Assembly: GCA_003541875.1 (NCBI GenBank)
Contig: DPLS01000099.1
Coordinates: forward strand, 6,996 to 15,325
Reading direction: 5' to 3'
Origin: Bacteroidota bacterium
GTDB lineage: Bacteria; Bacteroidota; Ignavibacteria; UBA10030; UBA6906
DNA length: 8,330 nt
Every line of letters starts with the position of its first letter. Positions within the stretch are counted from its first letter, which is position 1. The translations under genes and the position numbers were made by a program. Shown piece after piece: positions 1 through 7,701 of this stretch. The notes under the pieces are model-generated. The model was not told the origin of the DNA and searched no databases. It worked only from the letters and a program-made list of their open reading frames with translations.

Positions 1-1925
1 GCTGCGTGCCGGCCGGTGAAGTTAGCCTCCCCACTGGCTGCGACGAGGACATCCTTGACACCGTCACCGTTATAGTCCTTGTCAACGCGGATCCCCGTGA
101 TGTCACCAAGGGAGTAGTTGACCGAATCGCCGTAAGCCCAAATAAGCTGTCCCGTTCGTCCCGAAACTGTGTAGACGAACTCATTCCCCCCAGCGCATCC
201 AAACACGACGTCCGGAACTCCGTCACCGTCAACATCGTTTCGAATCTGAAGTGCGTCTTCCCAATCGACCGAGCCAGTATTATTGTTGTTGGTTCCGGTA
301 TTGAACGTCCAGAGAATATCTCCAGTCACAGACGAATTACCGTTGAAACAGGACACAAGATAGTTGCCAGACGCGACAATCACATCATGAAAGCCATCGC
401 TATTTACGTCGCCGATCTCTTTAATCGATTTTGTCTGGTAGTCATCAGAACTCGTGAAGGGGTTATCCGGCACGGCTCCCTCCCACATAACACCACCGAG
501 TGGTACTGACGCTGCATTGCCACTTCCGTGCAAGACGATTCCGATGATGGTCCCGTTGGATGCATTGCTTGTGATCTTCAACGTATCGGTGCAGGAGGTC
601 GCGGCCGTGGGCCTGAACCATACACGGAAGAATCGATTTTGAAGTGAATCGACTGTCAACGGGAACGATGTCGAATCAACTCGGAAGTATGGAGTCGCAA
701 GTACGATCGAAGAGATGATCAACGGAGGTCCGCCTTGATTCTGGACTGACAAGAGCCAGGAACTTGAACTCCCAACACGCCTACTGCCGAAATCATAAGA
801 CGAAGGACTAACAAGGAATGGTGCAGGATACATTCCAAAGCCACTTGCGCGCAACGTCTTGATCGGCTCATCAGGGTCATCCGAATAAATAGGCAGCATC
901 CAACTGTATTGTCCAAACAGCGGCGGCTGAAAATCTACATACAGCTTTACCGACCCATTCGGTTGGATCGTAAACGGAAGCGGCGATGGCAAACTTCGAG
1001 ACCATGTAGGCAGCGCATTTGGTCCGACACTGTCGATTCTCAACGTTGCAGTGCCAACGTTTTGAATGAACACGCTATCCCGGTACACTCCTCCCAACCT
1101 TCTGTATCCCACGGCAACGGAATCTCGTGAAAAACGAATATCCGGCGTTCCAGCCCCCCCTAAATCATATTTGTAGAGCGACCGCCCTGAACTCGCCCCC
1201 ACAGGCTCCGCAATCATCCACAGGAAATGCCCATCCCACGCAAGACCTCGCGGACTCATGTTCGATGTCGGTCCCTCAGGAAGATACCAGGATTTCACAG
1301 TATCACGAGTGACCATATTCACCTGGAAGATCTTCTCAGCATCACCGTCATTGTTGTCCATGACATAGTAGACGTACTGACCATCCCAAGCAATCCCCTG
1401 AGGTTGCAGCCCATACGTCGGAATCGAATCGACAATGGCTTTCGTCGAGACATTGTACTTATAGAGCTTGGCGAGATTGTTTGGATAGTAGTTCGACACC
1501 CAAAGACCTGTGCCATCCCAACATGCACCACCTAAGTACCATGAGGTGGGTGGGAAGATGGAATCCACAATCGCTCCAGCAGTAGTAATTTTGTAGATCC
1601 TAAGCGAGCTTGCGCTCCCACGCACGTACCAAAAGTGAGTTCCATCCCAGGCAAGTCCCTGGCTCGTCGAGAGTCCTGTTGGGATGCTATCCGTTAGCAC
1701 GGGCGATAGATTGGCCTTGTAGATGAACCCCCGGTTATATACGGTTGAACTCGTGTAGCTATTGAGAAACAGATGTGCAGAATCGGCAGCCAGGCCGTAT
1801 GCTTGATCCCAATATGTTGTGCTCGGCAATCGTGTCACTTGAACGATGCTCTGGGAGGATGTAAGTGACGTAAAGAAAAATACCAACGCCACTGTCCACA
1901 CGGACAGATTTTGGAGGCGGATCAT
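1..1925 (-). CDS. Large secreted beta-propeller / ASH-domain / FG-GAP protein, 3' end outside window
   Basis: The reading frame is open from the ATG at 1925 to the window edge (641 full codons, no stop), so the C-terminus is missing. Residues 1 to about 25 are a signal peptide (hydrophobic TVALVFFFTSL, likely cleavage near SSQS). Residues about 30-260 hold five repeats of the form G-L/I-A-W-D-G followed by an aromatic strand; the aligned Trp (Ala in the first repeat) falls at 47, 93, 136, 180 and 230, which suggests propeller blades. Residues about 262-360 and 363-485 are two ASH/HYDIN-like beta-sandwiches (SVFIQNVGTATLRIDSV; YDFGSRRVGSSSS then VWFRPT). From about 500 come FG-GAP repeats with Asp-rich calcium loops: DVNSDGFHD (506-514), DVDGDGVPD (564-572) and DKDYNGDG (615-622). 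A GAGG SD lies 5 nt before the ATG. It is 167 bp downstream of another secreted-protein gene on the same strand. A T9SS tail is expected beyond the edge by analogy only. The ligand is unknown; a surface or adhesive role is inferred. Confidence 0.88.
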   Translation of the reverse strand, partial: MIRLQNLSVWTVALVFFFTSLTSSQSIVQVTRLPSTTYWDQAYGLAADSAHLFLNSYTSSTVYNRGFIYKANLSPVLTDSIPTGLSTSQGLAWDGTHFWYVRGSASSLRIYKITTAGAIVDSIFPPTSWYLGGACWDGTGLWVSNYYPNNLAKLYKYNVSTKAIVDSIPTYGLQPQGIAWDGQYVYYVMDNNDGDAEKIFQVNMVTRDTVKSWYLPEGPTSNMSPRGLAWDGHFLWMIAEPVGASSGRSLYKYDLGGAGTPDIRFSRDSVAVGYRRLGGVYRDSVFIQNVGTATLRIDSVGPNALPTWSRSLPSPLPFTIQPNGSVKLYVDFQPPLFGQYSWMLPIYSDDPDEPIKTLRASGFGMYPAPFLVSPSSYDFGSRRVGSSSSWLLSVQNQGGPPLIISSIVLATPYFRVDSTSFPLTVDSLQNRFFRVWFRPTAATSCTDTLKITSNASNGTIIGIVLHGSGNAASVPLGGVMWEGAVPDNPFTSSDDYQTKSIKEIGDVNSDGFHDVIVASGNYLVSCFNGNSSVTGDILWTFNTGTNNNNTGSVDWEDALQIRNDVDGDGVPDVVFGCAGGNEFVYTVSGRTGQLIWAYGDSVNYSLGDITGIRVDKDYNGDGVKDVLVAASGEANFTGRHA

Positions 1926-2092
1926 ACTACCCTCATATAAAAGTATTTCAGATGAAAGAACGTCGCACCCGCTTCTACAGGGAAGGATGGCGTGGACGAG
2001 AGAACGGATCAGAGGCGGATGTTACTGCATGCTTTGCTTCTTTAAGGTAAGAAAAAACCTTTTGAAATCAACGTGGGCTGTGAAATGCGGAG

Positions 2093-3742
2093 CTATCTGA
2101 GAAGTATTAGTTTCCTCACAATGACAACACCCTGGGCTCTTAAACAATAGACGTATACACCGGCGGCAAGATTCTTTGGCGTCCACGCAGGCGAGTGGTA
2201 GCCTGCAGGAAACTCGCCACGAATGAGCGTTTCAACCTCGCGCCCTAGTAAGTCATAAATGACGAGTGATACACGACCAGCATTGGGAAGGTTGAAGCCA
2301 ATGACGGTCGATGGATTGAATGGGTTGGGATAGTTCTGCAAGAGCGTTACTTCCGCTGGTGTCAGGCGTTCAGCAACGTCAGTGGTGACTTCGACCTGAA
2401 CCGGTTCCGTATAATGTTGTGTGCCATCCAGATCGAGCTGCTTCAATCGGTAGTACCAGACTCCAGAAGTCACTGTTGAATCTATGGAGCTATAGTGCCG
2501 CGGCTCGTTCGTGGTCCCGTGTCCGGGAATAAAGCTGTGAGGTAACGTTGTGAATACGGAAGTACTTCCTCCTCTCCGTTGGACCTCAAATCCATAATTG
2601 TTTGTCTCACTAAGAGTCGTCCACTGGAGAACCACGTGCTGCGAACCAGGAGGAACAAGAGCTGTAAATGAAGAAAGTTGGATCGGCAGCGATCCGTTTT
2701 CTTCCGCTCCAAGCGAAGCAGACGGCTCATTCGCAACATACTTCCGGACACGGACCCAATCCACTAGGATACTGTGCGTGGCGAAGTCATCATTGTTTAT
2801 CATGGCGCGAAGGTTGGATGTCGGGATGTTCGACCCTGTTGAATGAGTAGCCTTCAACGTGATATCCTGGTAGAACTTGACGCTCGTAGTGCCAAGACGC
2901 TCGAATGCGTACGTATGATATGAAGTTGGCGTAGTGGCAGAGAAACTCGTCCTGTTGCCATTGTTCCAGCCATTGACTGAGTTTTCTGCGTAGAAGGCAC
3001 TCTGGTCGGTCCACATCCAGATGAAATCATCAGTATAGCCACCACCGGAGGCATTGTTAGTAGCGATCCAGAATTCATAGTACGGTTCAGAGCCGTCACC
3101 ACCCAACTCTATGTTTGCCTCCCACCTCGTGTCGTAGGTGAACGCGCTTCCCAAAACAGACGTCATACTCCCGCCTGCCGTAAGCGTTGCAACGCCGCCT
3201 GCAACTGACGGAGTCCCTGTGATCGTTGTCCACTTGGCTCCGTCGATAGATGAGCCGGGAAAGTCGTCATGAAATAAATAGACGTTCATTCCATTGGCAG
3301 GAGGACTCGCCGCGCTTCCATAGCCATAGTACATGTAGTAGTTCGCGTCGGAGCCGCTCGCACTTATGCTTGCTTGAGTCTTGAACCAGAACTTGGTGGA
3401 CGCACCGTTCCAACTTGATGCCTGGTCGAGAATTCTATCAAGCTCAGTGTTGGTCGAACCGTTCCAATACACAATGCGAATGTCATCGCCATCTGCTTGG
3501 GACTTGCCGGCTATCACCGCCGTCGCATGGTCGGTCGTCACCGAGACGGAGTATGCAGTCGGAATGGTAGTCGCACCTGCCGTTACAGCTATCTGTTTCC
3601 TGTATGTGTAGCTGCCGTTCCACCACGTTTGAGCGCTGCCAACGGACTGGAGAGACAGAAGAATCACGGAAACAAGAGCGAAGTTGCGCTTGCTCCATCC
3701 TTTACGAATTCTAAACCAGCAACGCATCTTGTTCTTCGACAT
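2093..3742 (-). CDS. T9SS-exported protein: DUF2341, ConA-like domain, Fn3-like domain, C-terminal sorting tail
   Basis: This is a complete 549-residue protein. Residues 1-37 are a signal peptide: basic start, hydrophobic FALVSVILLSL, cleavage after GSA. Residues about 38-150 match DUF2341 in style (WWNGSYTYRKQI, then DDIRIVYWNGS and NYYMYYGYG), a domain of secreted bacterial and archaeal proteins. Residues about 155-338 look like a concanavalin-A/LamG beta-sandwich (FHDDF, AKWTTITG, VDWVRVRKY). Residues about 352-452 are an Fn3-like module with the LPIQLSSFTA and VLQWTTLSETNNYGFEVQR hallmarks seen in Ignavibacteria-type exoproteins. Residues 466-549 are a type A T9SS sorting domain (LLQNYPNPFNPST, YDLLGREV, AAGVYVY, VRKLILLR), normally recognised at the outer membrane and removed on export. 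ATG 3742 is chosen over the in-frame TTG 3748 because GGAGG lies 9 nt before the ATG but only 3 nt before the TTG. No catalytic motif was recognised; glycan or polymer binding is only a guess from the fold. Confidence 0.92.
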   Translation of the reverse strand: MSKNKMRCWFRIRKGWSKRNFALVSVILLSLQSVGSAQTWWNGSYTYRKQIAVTAGATTIPTAYSVSVTTDHATAVIAGKSQADGDDIRIVYWNGSTNTELDRILDQASSWNGASTKFWFKTQASISASGSDANYYMYYGYGSAASPPANGMNVYLFHDDFPGSSIDGAKWTTITGTPSVAGGVATLTAGGSMTSVLGSAFTYDTRWEANIELGGDGSEPYYEFWIATNNASGGGYTDDFIWMWTDQSAFYAENSVNGWNNGNRTSFSATTPTSYHTYAFERLGTTSVKFYQDITLKATHSTGSNIPTSNLRAMINNDDFATHSILVDWVRVRKYVANEPSASLGAEENGSLPIQLSSFTALVPPGSQHVVLQWTTLSETNNYGFEVQRRGGSTSVFTTLPHSFIPGHGTTNEPRHYSSIDSTVTSGVWYYRLKQLDLDGTQHYTEPVQVEVTTDVAERLTPAEVTLLQNYPNPFNPSTVIGFNLPNAGRVSLVIYDLLGREVETLIRGEFPAGYHSPAWTPKNLAAGVYVYCLRAQGVVIVRKLILLR

Positions 3743-4195
3743 GTTCAAGAGCCTCCAACTGCGTAAACAAGTCTATCCCCACAAGCCCTCTGCCCCACTA
3801 ATCTGACGCCAAACTCATGCCAGAGCGACAGTCGCCTGTAACGCTGATTCCCCTGAGATTCTAAGGAACGCAGCTTGGCGACGAGTGCTCATAGTGTACA
3901 GATGGATGATATCGGCCATATCCCTTGCTACGGTGCACCCAAAGCAGTTGCAGGCGTCGGTGGGCGGCTGGTGTATGCAAAGAAAAACGCATTCTTGAAG
4001 AGGAGACAAGGCAGCATTTCATGGAAAGCCAAAACCATTTTGGCACCTTGAGACTGGCATTTGCTTGTGGGAATCAAGATATTGATTGCAGTGGTTTGCC
4101 CAGAGTCGATCTTCAATCTCTTTCACCATCCAGCAGTTACTGGCCCCTCAAGATGTTTCAGAATTCACTCAACCAACTCAATTGGAGACTAACCC
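3743..4195. other. Divergent intergenic spacer, 453 bp, no supported gene
   Basis: The spacer separates the minus-strand DUF2341 gene from the plus-strand M16 operon, so it should carry promoters for both directions. I could not find convincing -35/-10 pairs or the Bacteroidetes-type TTTG...TAnnTTTG promoter. Small open frames on both strands show no domain-like sequence, overlap one another and lack good SD sites. One perfect 11-bp odd palindrome, GCGAC-A-GTCGC (3825-3835), lies about 83 bp before the minus-strand start; it is short enough to be chance. Nothing else stood out. Confidence 0.6.
3752..3756 (-). promoter_or_regulatory. Shine-Dalgarno GGAGG that fixes the start of the DUF2341 protein
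   Basis: On the minus strand GGAGG ends 9 nt before the ATG at 3742. The alternative TTG at 3748 would leave only 3 nt, too close for normal initiation, so the ATG is the better start. Confidence 0.7.
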
Positions 4196-5623
4196 ATGAG
4201 TGTACCCATGCGAAATACAGTCTCGCCACTTCCATTTTTCCCATTGGAGAAAGTATTGCTCCCGATGCTCGTAGTGACAATGCTTAGTGGCGTGACACAA
4301 ACTGCAATCTCCCAGCCTGCATTGAAATTCGAACAGTACAAGCTGGACAACGGAATGACTATCATTCTGTATGAGGATCATTCGGCACCTCTTGCCGCTG
4401 CCATGGTCATGTACCATGTCGGTTCTAAGAACGAGAAGGTGAAGCGAACAGGCTTTGCCCATTTGTTTGAGCACATGATGTTCCAGGGATCGCAACACGT
4501 CGCTGATGAAGCACACTTCAAGCTCCTGCAGGAGGTCGGCGCAAACGTGAATGGCTCGACAACTGAAGACCGCACGAACTACTTCGAGGTAGTGCCAAGC
4601 AACCACTTGGAACTGGCGCTGTATCTTGAGTCTGACAGAATGGGATTCCTCCTCCCTGCGATGACACAGGAGAAGCTTGACAATCAGCGTGATGTCGTGA
4701 AGAACGAACGCCGGCAGCGAGTGGACAATGTCCCATATGGCACTGCCGGCGAGAGGATTGCTGCGGCATTGTACCCTGCCGGTCATCCCTATAGCTGGCC
4801 TGTGATCGGATTTATGGAAGACCTGAGCGCTGCTAAACTCGAAGATGTGATGGAGTTCTTCAGAGTGTACTACGCTCCAAGCAATGCAAACCTCGTGATC
4901 GGGGGAGATTTTGACCCCAAGCAGGTAAAAGCATGGGTTGAGAAGTACTTTGGCCCATTCCCAAAGGGAACTTCCATTGAGCGGCCCCCCAAAAAAAACG
5001 TAGCGCTGAAGGAAGAGAAGCGGATGGTCCTAGAGGACAAGGTTCAACTCCCTCGCCTCTATCTCACCTGGCCCAGCGCATCCATCAACACCCGCGAAGA
5101 TGCAGTTCGGGACGTTCTTGCCGACATACTAAGTTCGGGAAAGAACTCCCGCCTCTACAAAGTCCTGGTCTACGAAAAGCAGATTGCCCAATCCGTCAAT
5201 GCTTCGCAGAGCGGCTCCGAGATCGCCGGTGAGTTTTCGATAACAGTCACAGCAAAGCCCGGGAAGACGCTCACGGAGATGCAAACGGTGGTCGATGAGG
5301 AAATCGCCAGACTTCTCAAAGAAGGAGTAACGCAACGGGAGATTCAAAAGTCGATTAACAACAAAGAGGCTCAGCTGATCAACAGCCGACAGACAGTGCT
5401 TGGAGTTGTGAATCTGCTCGCGACGTACCAGACGCTTACGGGTGATGCCAATAACATCAACCGGGAATTTGATCGATACAAAGACGTTACTCCCGAGGAG
5501 GTGCTCGCCGAAGCGAAGAAGGTGCTTACACAGAATAAGGTTGTGCTAAGCGTAGTCCCTGAAGGCAAGCCCGAACTCGCTGCAGAACCAAAGTCTCTTC
5601 CGAAAAAGGAGAACGTCGAATGA
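4196..5623 (+). CDS. M16B family zinc peptidase, catalytic subunit (periplasmic)
   Basis: This 475-residue protein fits the usual length of bacterial M16B subunits. A signal peptide covers residues 1 to about 39 (Lys19, then LLPMLVVTML, cleavage near AIS/Q). The inverted zinc motif HxxEH is present as H89-L-F-E92-H93 in GFAHLFEHMMF, with the third ligand E171 in VVKNERRQ, at the spacing normal for M16. Two-lobe architecture is visible: an N-terminal catalytic lobe to about residue 250, a Lys/Pro-rich hinge at about 256-275, and a C-terminal lobe containing SGKNSRLYKVLVYEK. Where many M16 enzymes have an Arg/Tyr substrate-binding pair in the second lobe, this protein has Y326 and S333. Peptide-bond hydrolysis by one zinc with E92 as general base follows from the family; the substrate is unknown. 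GGAG lies 8 nt before the ATG. The stop overlaps the start of the second M16 gene, indicating translational coupling and a heterodimer. A C6A8 run (4985-4998) sits at the hinge. Confidence 0.95.
   Translation: MSVPMRNTVSPLPFFPLEKVLLPMLVVTMLSGVTQTAISQPALKFEQYKLDNGMTIILYEDHSAPLAAAMVMYHVGSKNEKVKRTGFAHLFEHMMFQGSQHVADEAHFKLLQEVGANVNGSTTEDRTNYFEVVPSNHLELALYLESDRMGFLLPAMTQEKLDNQRDVVKNERRQRVDNVPYGTAGERIAAALYPAGHPYSWPVIGFMEDLSAAKLEDVMEFFRVYYAPSNANLVIGGDFDPKQVKAWVEKYFGPFPKGTSIERPPKKNVALKEEKRMVLEDKVQLPRLYLTWPSASINTREDAVRDVLADILSSGKNSRLYKVLVYEKQIAQSVNASQSGSEIAGEFSITVTAKPGKTLTEMQTVVDEEIARLLKEGVTQREIQKSINNKEAQLINSRQTVLGVVNLLATYQTLTGDANNINREFDRYKDVTPEEVLAEAKKVLTQNKVVLSVVPEGKPELAAEPKSLPKKENVE
5606..5611 (+). 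promoter_or_regulatory. Internal Shine-Dalgarno AAGGAG for the second M16 gene
   Basis: AAGGAG lies within the last codons of the first M16 gene, 8 nt before the ATG at 5620, whose first bases overlap the upstream TGA stop (ATGA). This supports coupled translation, consistent with a need for equal amounts of the two subunits. Confidence 0.75.
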
Positions 5624-7068
5624 AACCCTCTACAATGACAATCGCCGTGATGATCATGACAGCATCCATGAGCTTCGTCGCCAGCGGACAGGAGAATTTG
5701 GACCGCAGCAAACCACCCCAGCCTTTGAAAACACCAAACGTGCAGCTCCCGCAAATCCAGAAAGCAAAGCTTGCCAACGGACTGAGCGTTTGGCTGGTTG
5801 AACAACACGAGTTGCCGATCGTGGCGTTCAATCTGGTGATTCAGGCAGGATCGGACCACGATCCCATCAGCAGCCCGGGCATCGCCTCGATGACTGCCGA
5901 TGTTCTCGATGAAGGCACCACCAGCCGGAACGCCTTGAAGATCGCCGACGAACTGGAATTCATCGGCGCGAACCTCGGCGTACGGTCGGATGCCGACGGT
6001 TCATATCTCACACTTAATACCATCACGAAACGGCTTGATGATGCCCTTGCCGTCTATGCCGACGTGCTCGTCAACCCGGTGTTCCCCCAGACGGAATTCG
6101 AGAGATTGAGGAAGCAACGCCAGGCCTCATTGCTTCAACAGAAAGACAGGGCACCGGCAATCGCTTCGATCGCATTCAACCATATTGTGTACGGGTCCAA
6201 TCATCCCTATGGTAACGATGCTTCAGGAACGGAGAAATCTCTGAACGAAATGACCCGCGATGATCTCGTCCAGTTCTACTACTCATACTACCGTCCCAAC
6301 AACGCCACGTTGATCATCGTTGGTGATGTTACGCTTGCGGGCATCACAAAGCAACTTGAGCCATTGCTTGGCAATTGGAAGTCGGCCGTGGTGCCAACAA
6401 TTGATCTGCCCCCGGCACCAACGGTAGACAAGCGGAGGCTGTATTTGATCGACAAGCCCGGCGCTGCTCAATCGGAAATTCGGATCGGGTATCCGGCTGC
6501 GGCGAGGAGCACGCCCGACTTCTTTGCCCTCAGCTTGATGAACAGAGCGTTGGGGGGACAGTTTTCAAGCCGTCTGAATCTCAACCTCAGAGAGAAGCAC
6601 GGATTCACCTACGGCGCAAGATCGGCTTTCACCTTCAGCAAACATCCGGGGCCGTTTGTGGCAAGCGCCGGAGTTACAACAGCCAAAACAGACAGCTCAC
6701 TACAGGAATTCGCATTCGAGATCGACAGGATGCACAACGAGGGAATGACCGCCGATGAACTCTCATTCGTGAAGAAGGGCTTCGCAGGCAACTTTGCATT
6801 GAACTTCGAGACACCCGGACAGATTGCGGGAGCAATGCAGAACATCGTGCTTCATAACCTTCCTGAGAACTATTACGAGACTTACCTGCAGAACATTGAC
6901 AGAGTCAGTCTGGATGACGTGGCGAAAGCAGCAAAGAAATACCTCGACTCTTCCAGGATGGCGTTCGTTGTCGTGGGTGATGTGAAGGTGATTCGCGAGG
7001 GCTCGGAGAAGCTGGGATTAGGAGAGACCGTGCTGTGCGATGCAGAAGGAAATGGAATTACAGAGTAG
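5620..7068 (+). CDS. M16B family non-catalytic partner subunit with Arg/Tyr pair (periplasmic)
   Basis: This 482-residue protein is the second gene of the M16 operon. A signal peptide covers residues 1 to about 23 (IAVMIMTASMSFVASG, cleavage near ASG/QE); there is no lipobox Cys. The M16 fold is clear from LANGLSVWLVEQHELP at the N-terminus, YYRPNNATLIIVGDV mid-chain and LGGQFSSRLNLNLREKHGFTYG in the second lobe. The zinc site is gone. Aligned with its partner, HxxEH reads S90-M-T-A93-D94 (in SPGIASMTADVLDEGT) and the third ligand Glu is replaced by about S170. In contrast, the second lobe has R324 and Y331, seven residues apart as in the Arg/Tyr pair of pitrilysin-type enzymes. It therefore probably supplies substrate binding across the dimer interface, as described for the two-subunit M16B peptidase of Sphingomonas sp. 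A1 and comparable to the split roles in mitochondrial processing peptidase. No proteolytic activity is expected alone. No clear intrinsic terminator follows. Confidence 0.94.
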   Translation: MKPSTMTIAVMIMTASMSFVASGQENLDRSKPPQPLKTPNVQLPQIQKAKLANGLSVWLVEQHELPIVAFNLVIQAGSDHDPISSPGIASMTADVLDEGTTSRNALKIADELEFIGANLGVRSDADGSYLTLNTITKRLDDALAVYADVLVNPVFPQTEFERLRKQRQASLLQQKDRAPAIASIAFNHIVYGSNHPYGNDASGTEKSLNEMTRDDLVQFYYSYYRPNNATLIIVGDVTLAGITKQLEPLLGNWKSAVVPTIDLPPAPTVDKRRLYLIDKPGAAQSEIRIGYPAAARSTPDFFALSLMNRALGGQFSSRLNLNLREKHGFTYGARSAFTFSKHPGPFVASAGVTTAKTDSSLQEFAFEIDRMHNEGMTADELSFVKKGFAGNFALNFETPGQIAGAMQNIVLHNLPENYYETYLQNIDRVSLDDVAKAAKKYLDSSRMAFVVVGDVKVIREGSEKLGLGETVLCDAEGNGITE

Positions 7069-7231
7069 GAACTGAGGAAAGGAATGATGGATAGGTGGTT
7101 CCCCGCATCTCTGAGAACCGAACATCAGTCGAAATTCAGGCCATCGGGAGAAAATTAGCAGCAAGAAGATAATCGATCCGAACGACCGAATGGCACGGTG
7201 CGGAGAGCACAGGAGGAAAAAGCGAAGCCGA

Positions 7232-7642
7232 TCAATTCAGAACTGAAAGTGAAGTGCTATCGGTCCACACGGTCATCACCATCCGCAGCGGACGTTTTTG
7301 GTCGCGGCCGGCTTCGATTCCGACTCCGATAATTTGCAGACGAGAGACGCTCTCACTTTTCTTCAAGAAGAAATCACCATGTGCATTGGAAGAAGGACAT
7401 CCCAAGCGGCCCATCGCGTCCGGTAGTCGACTCAGCGAAAAGAATGAGACGCTACCTCCACCCTGCTCAGGCGTGAGCGCAACATACTCCTGGACCTGCT
7501 TCGCCACGAATCTCAGATCCTGTTCAACCATGCTCCGATTGTCTGACAGCGTATGCCCTGTGACGGAAATGAATCCTATTGAAACTGCAACACCGATAAT
7601 GCAGACAGCGAGGATGACGAACAGTATCTGCTGTTGTCCCAC
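7232..7642 (-). CDS. Short single-pass membrane protein with pilin-like N-terminus (MGQQQ family style)
   Basis: The protein has 136 residues and starts with GTG (7642), supported by GGGAG five nt upstream. It begins MGQQQILFVILAVC and has one hydrophobic segment at residues about 6-28. A polar region then starts VTGHTLSDNRSMVEQDLRFVAKQVQEYV and reads like the amphipathic continuation of a pilin N-terminal helix. The C-terminal half is beta-rich (SRLQIIGVGIEAG, LRMVMTVWTD). Short proteins starting MGQQQ with this layout are, to my recollection, common hypothetical genes in Ignavibacteria and related FCB lineages. Gly2 could be a prepilin peptidase site, but Gln follows and Glu5 of true type IV pilins is absent, so assembly into pili is uncertain. 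Cys occurs once in the membrane helix and once in the soluble part (LGCPSS). It lies convergent to the M16 operon. The function is not known; a pseudopilin-like or anchored envelope protein is the best description. Confidence 0.8.
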   Translation of the reverse strand: MGQQQILFVILAVCIIGVAVSIGFISVTGHTLSDNRSMVEQDLRFVAKQVQEYVALTPEQGGGSVSFFSLSRLPDAMGRLGCPSSNAHGDFFLKKSESVSRLQIIGVGIEAGRDQKRPLRMVMTVWTDSTSLSVLN

Positions 7643-7647
7643 GGTAG

Positions 7648-7652
7648 CTCCC
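7648..7652 (-). promoter_or_regulatory. Shine-Dalgarno GGGAG supporting a GTG start
   Basis: On the minus strand GGGAG sits 5 nt before GTG 7642. No nearby ATG in this frame gives the conserved-looking MGQQQ N-terminus, so the GTG is the start. Confidence 0.65.
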
Positions 7653-7701
7653 TACTAAACTAAGTATTGTATTGAACGCTTTGAGTACTTGGGGATGGAA
7701 G

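Noticed and set aside
6..509. 167-codon plus-strand frame antisense to the FG-GAP region
   Set aside because: It is an antisense shadow: the minus strand carries clear calcium-loop repeats and ASH motifs through this stretch.
2040..2092. AAGGT / ACCTT pairing with a T-rich loop after the DUF2341 stop as a terminator
   Set aside because: Only five weak pairs, and the T-run lies in the loop and not after the stem.
3743..3748. TTG start at 3748 for the DUF2341 protein (551 residues)
   Set aside because: The SD would be only 3 nt away; ATG 3742 has normal 9-nt spacing.
3825..3835. GCGAC-A-GTCGC palindrome as an operator
   Set aside because: Eleven bases with 5-bp arms in a 453-bp spacer is not rare enough to claim without a second copy.
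4045..4075. Possible sigma-54 promoter (TGGCAC and TGGCAT followed by TTGC-like bases)
   Set aside because: Neither TGGCA box has the GC of the -12 element at the required distance.
3925..4287. 120-codon plus-strand frame with several Cys residues before and overlapping the first M16 gene
   Set aside because: It overlaps the M16 start in another frame, has no SD worth noting, no domain-like pattern, and its composition looks random.
7069..7231. Bidirectional terminator expected between convergent M16 and pilin-like genes
   Set aside because: GGTTC/GAACC with a 13-nt loop and TTCAG/CTGAA with a 2-nt loop are too weak or sterically poor, and no T-runs flank them.
7254..7658. 134-codon plus-strand frame antisense to the pilin-like gene
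   Set aside because: The minus strand gives a membrane helix, good SD and family-like N-terminus; the plus frame is Cys/Ser-rich and featureless.
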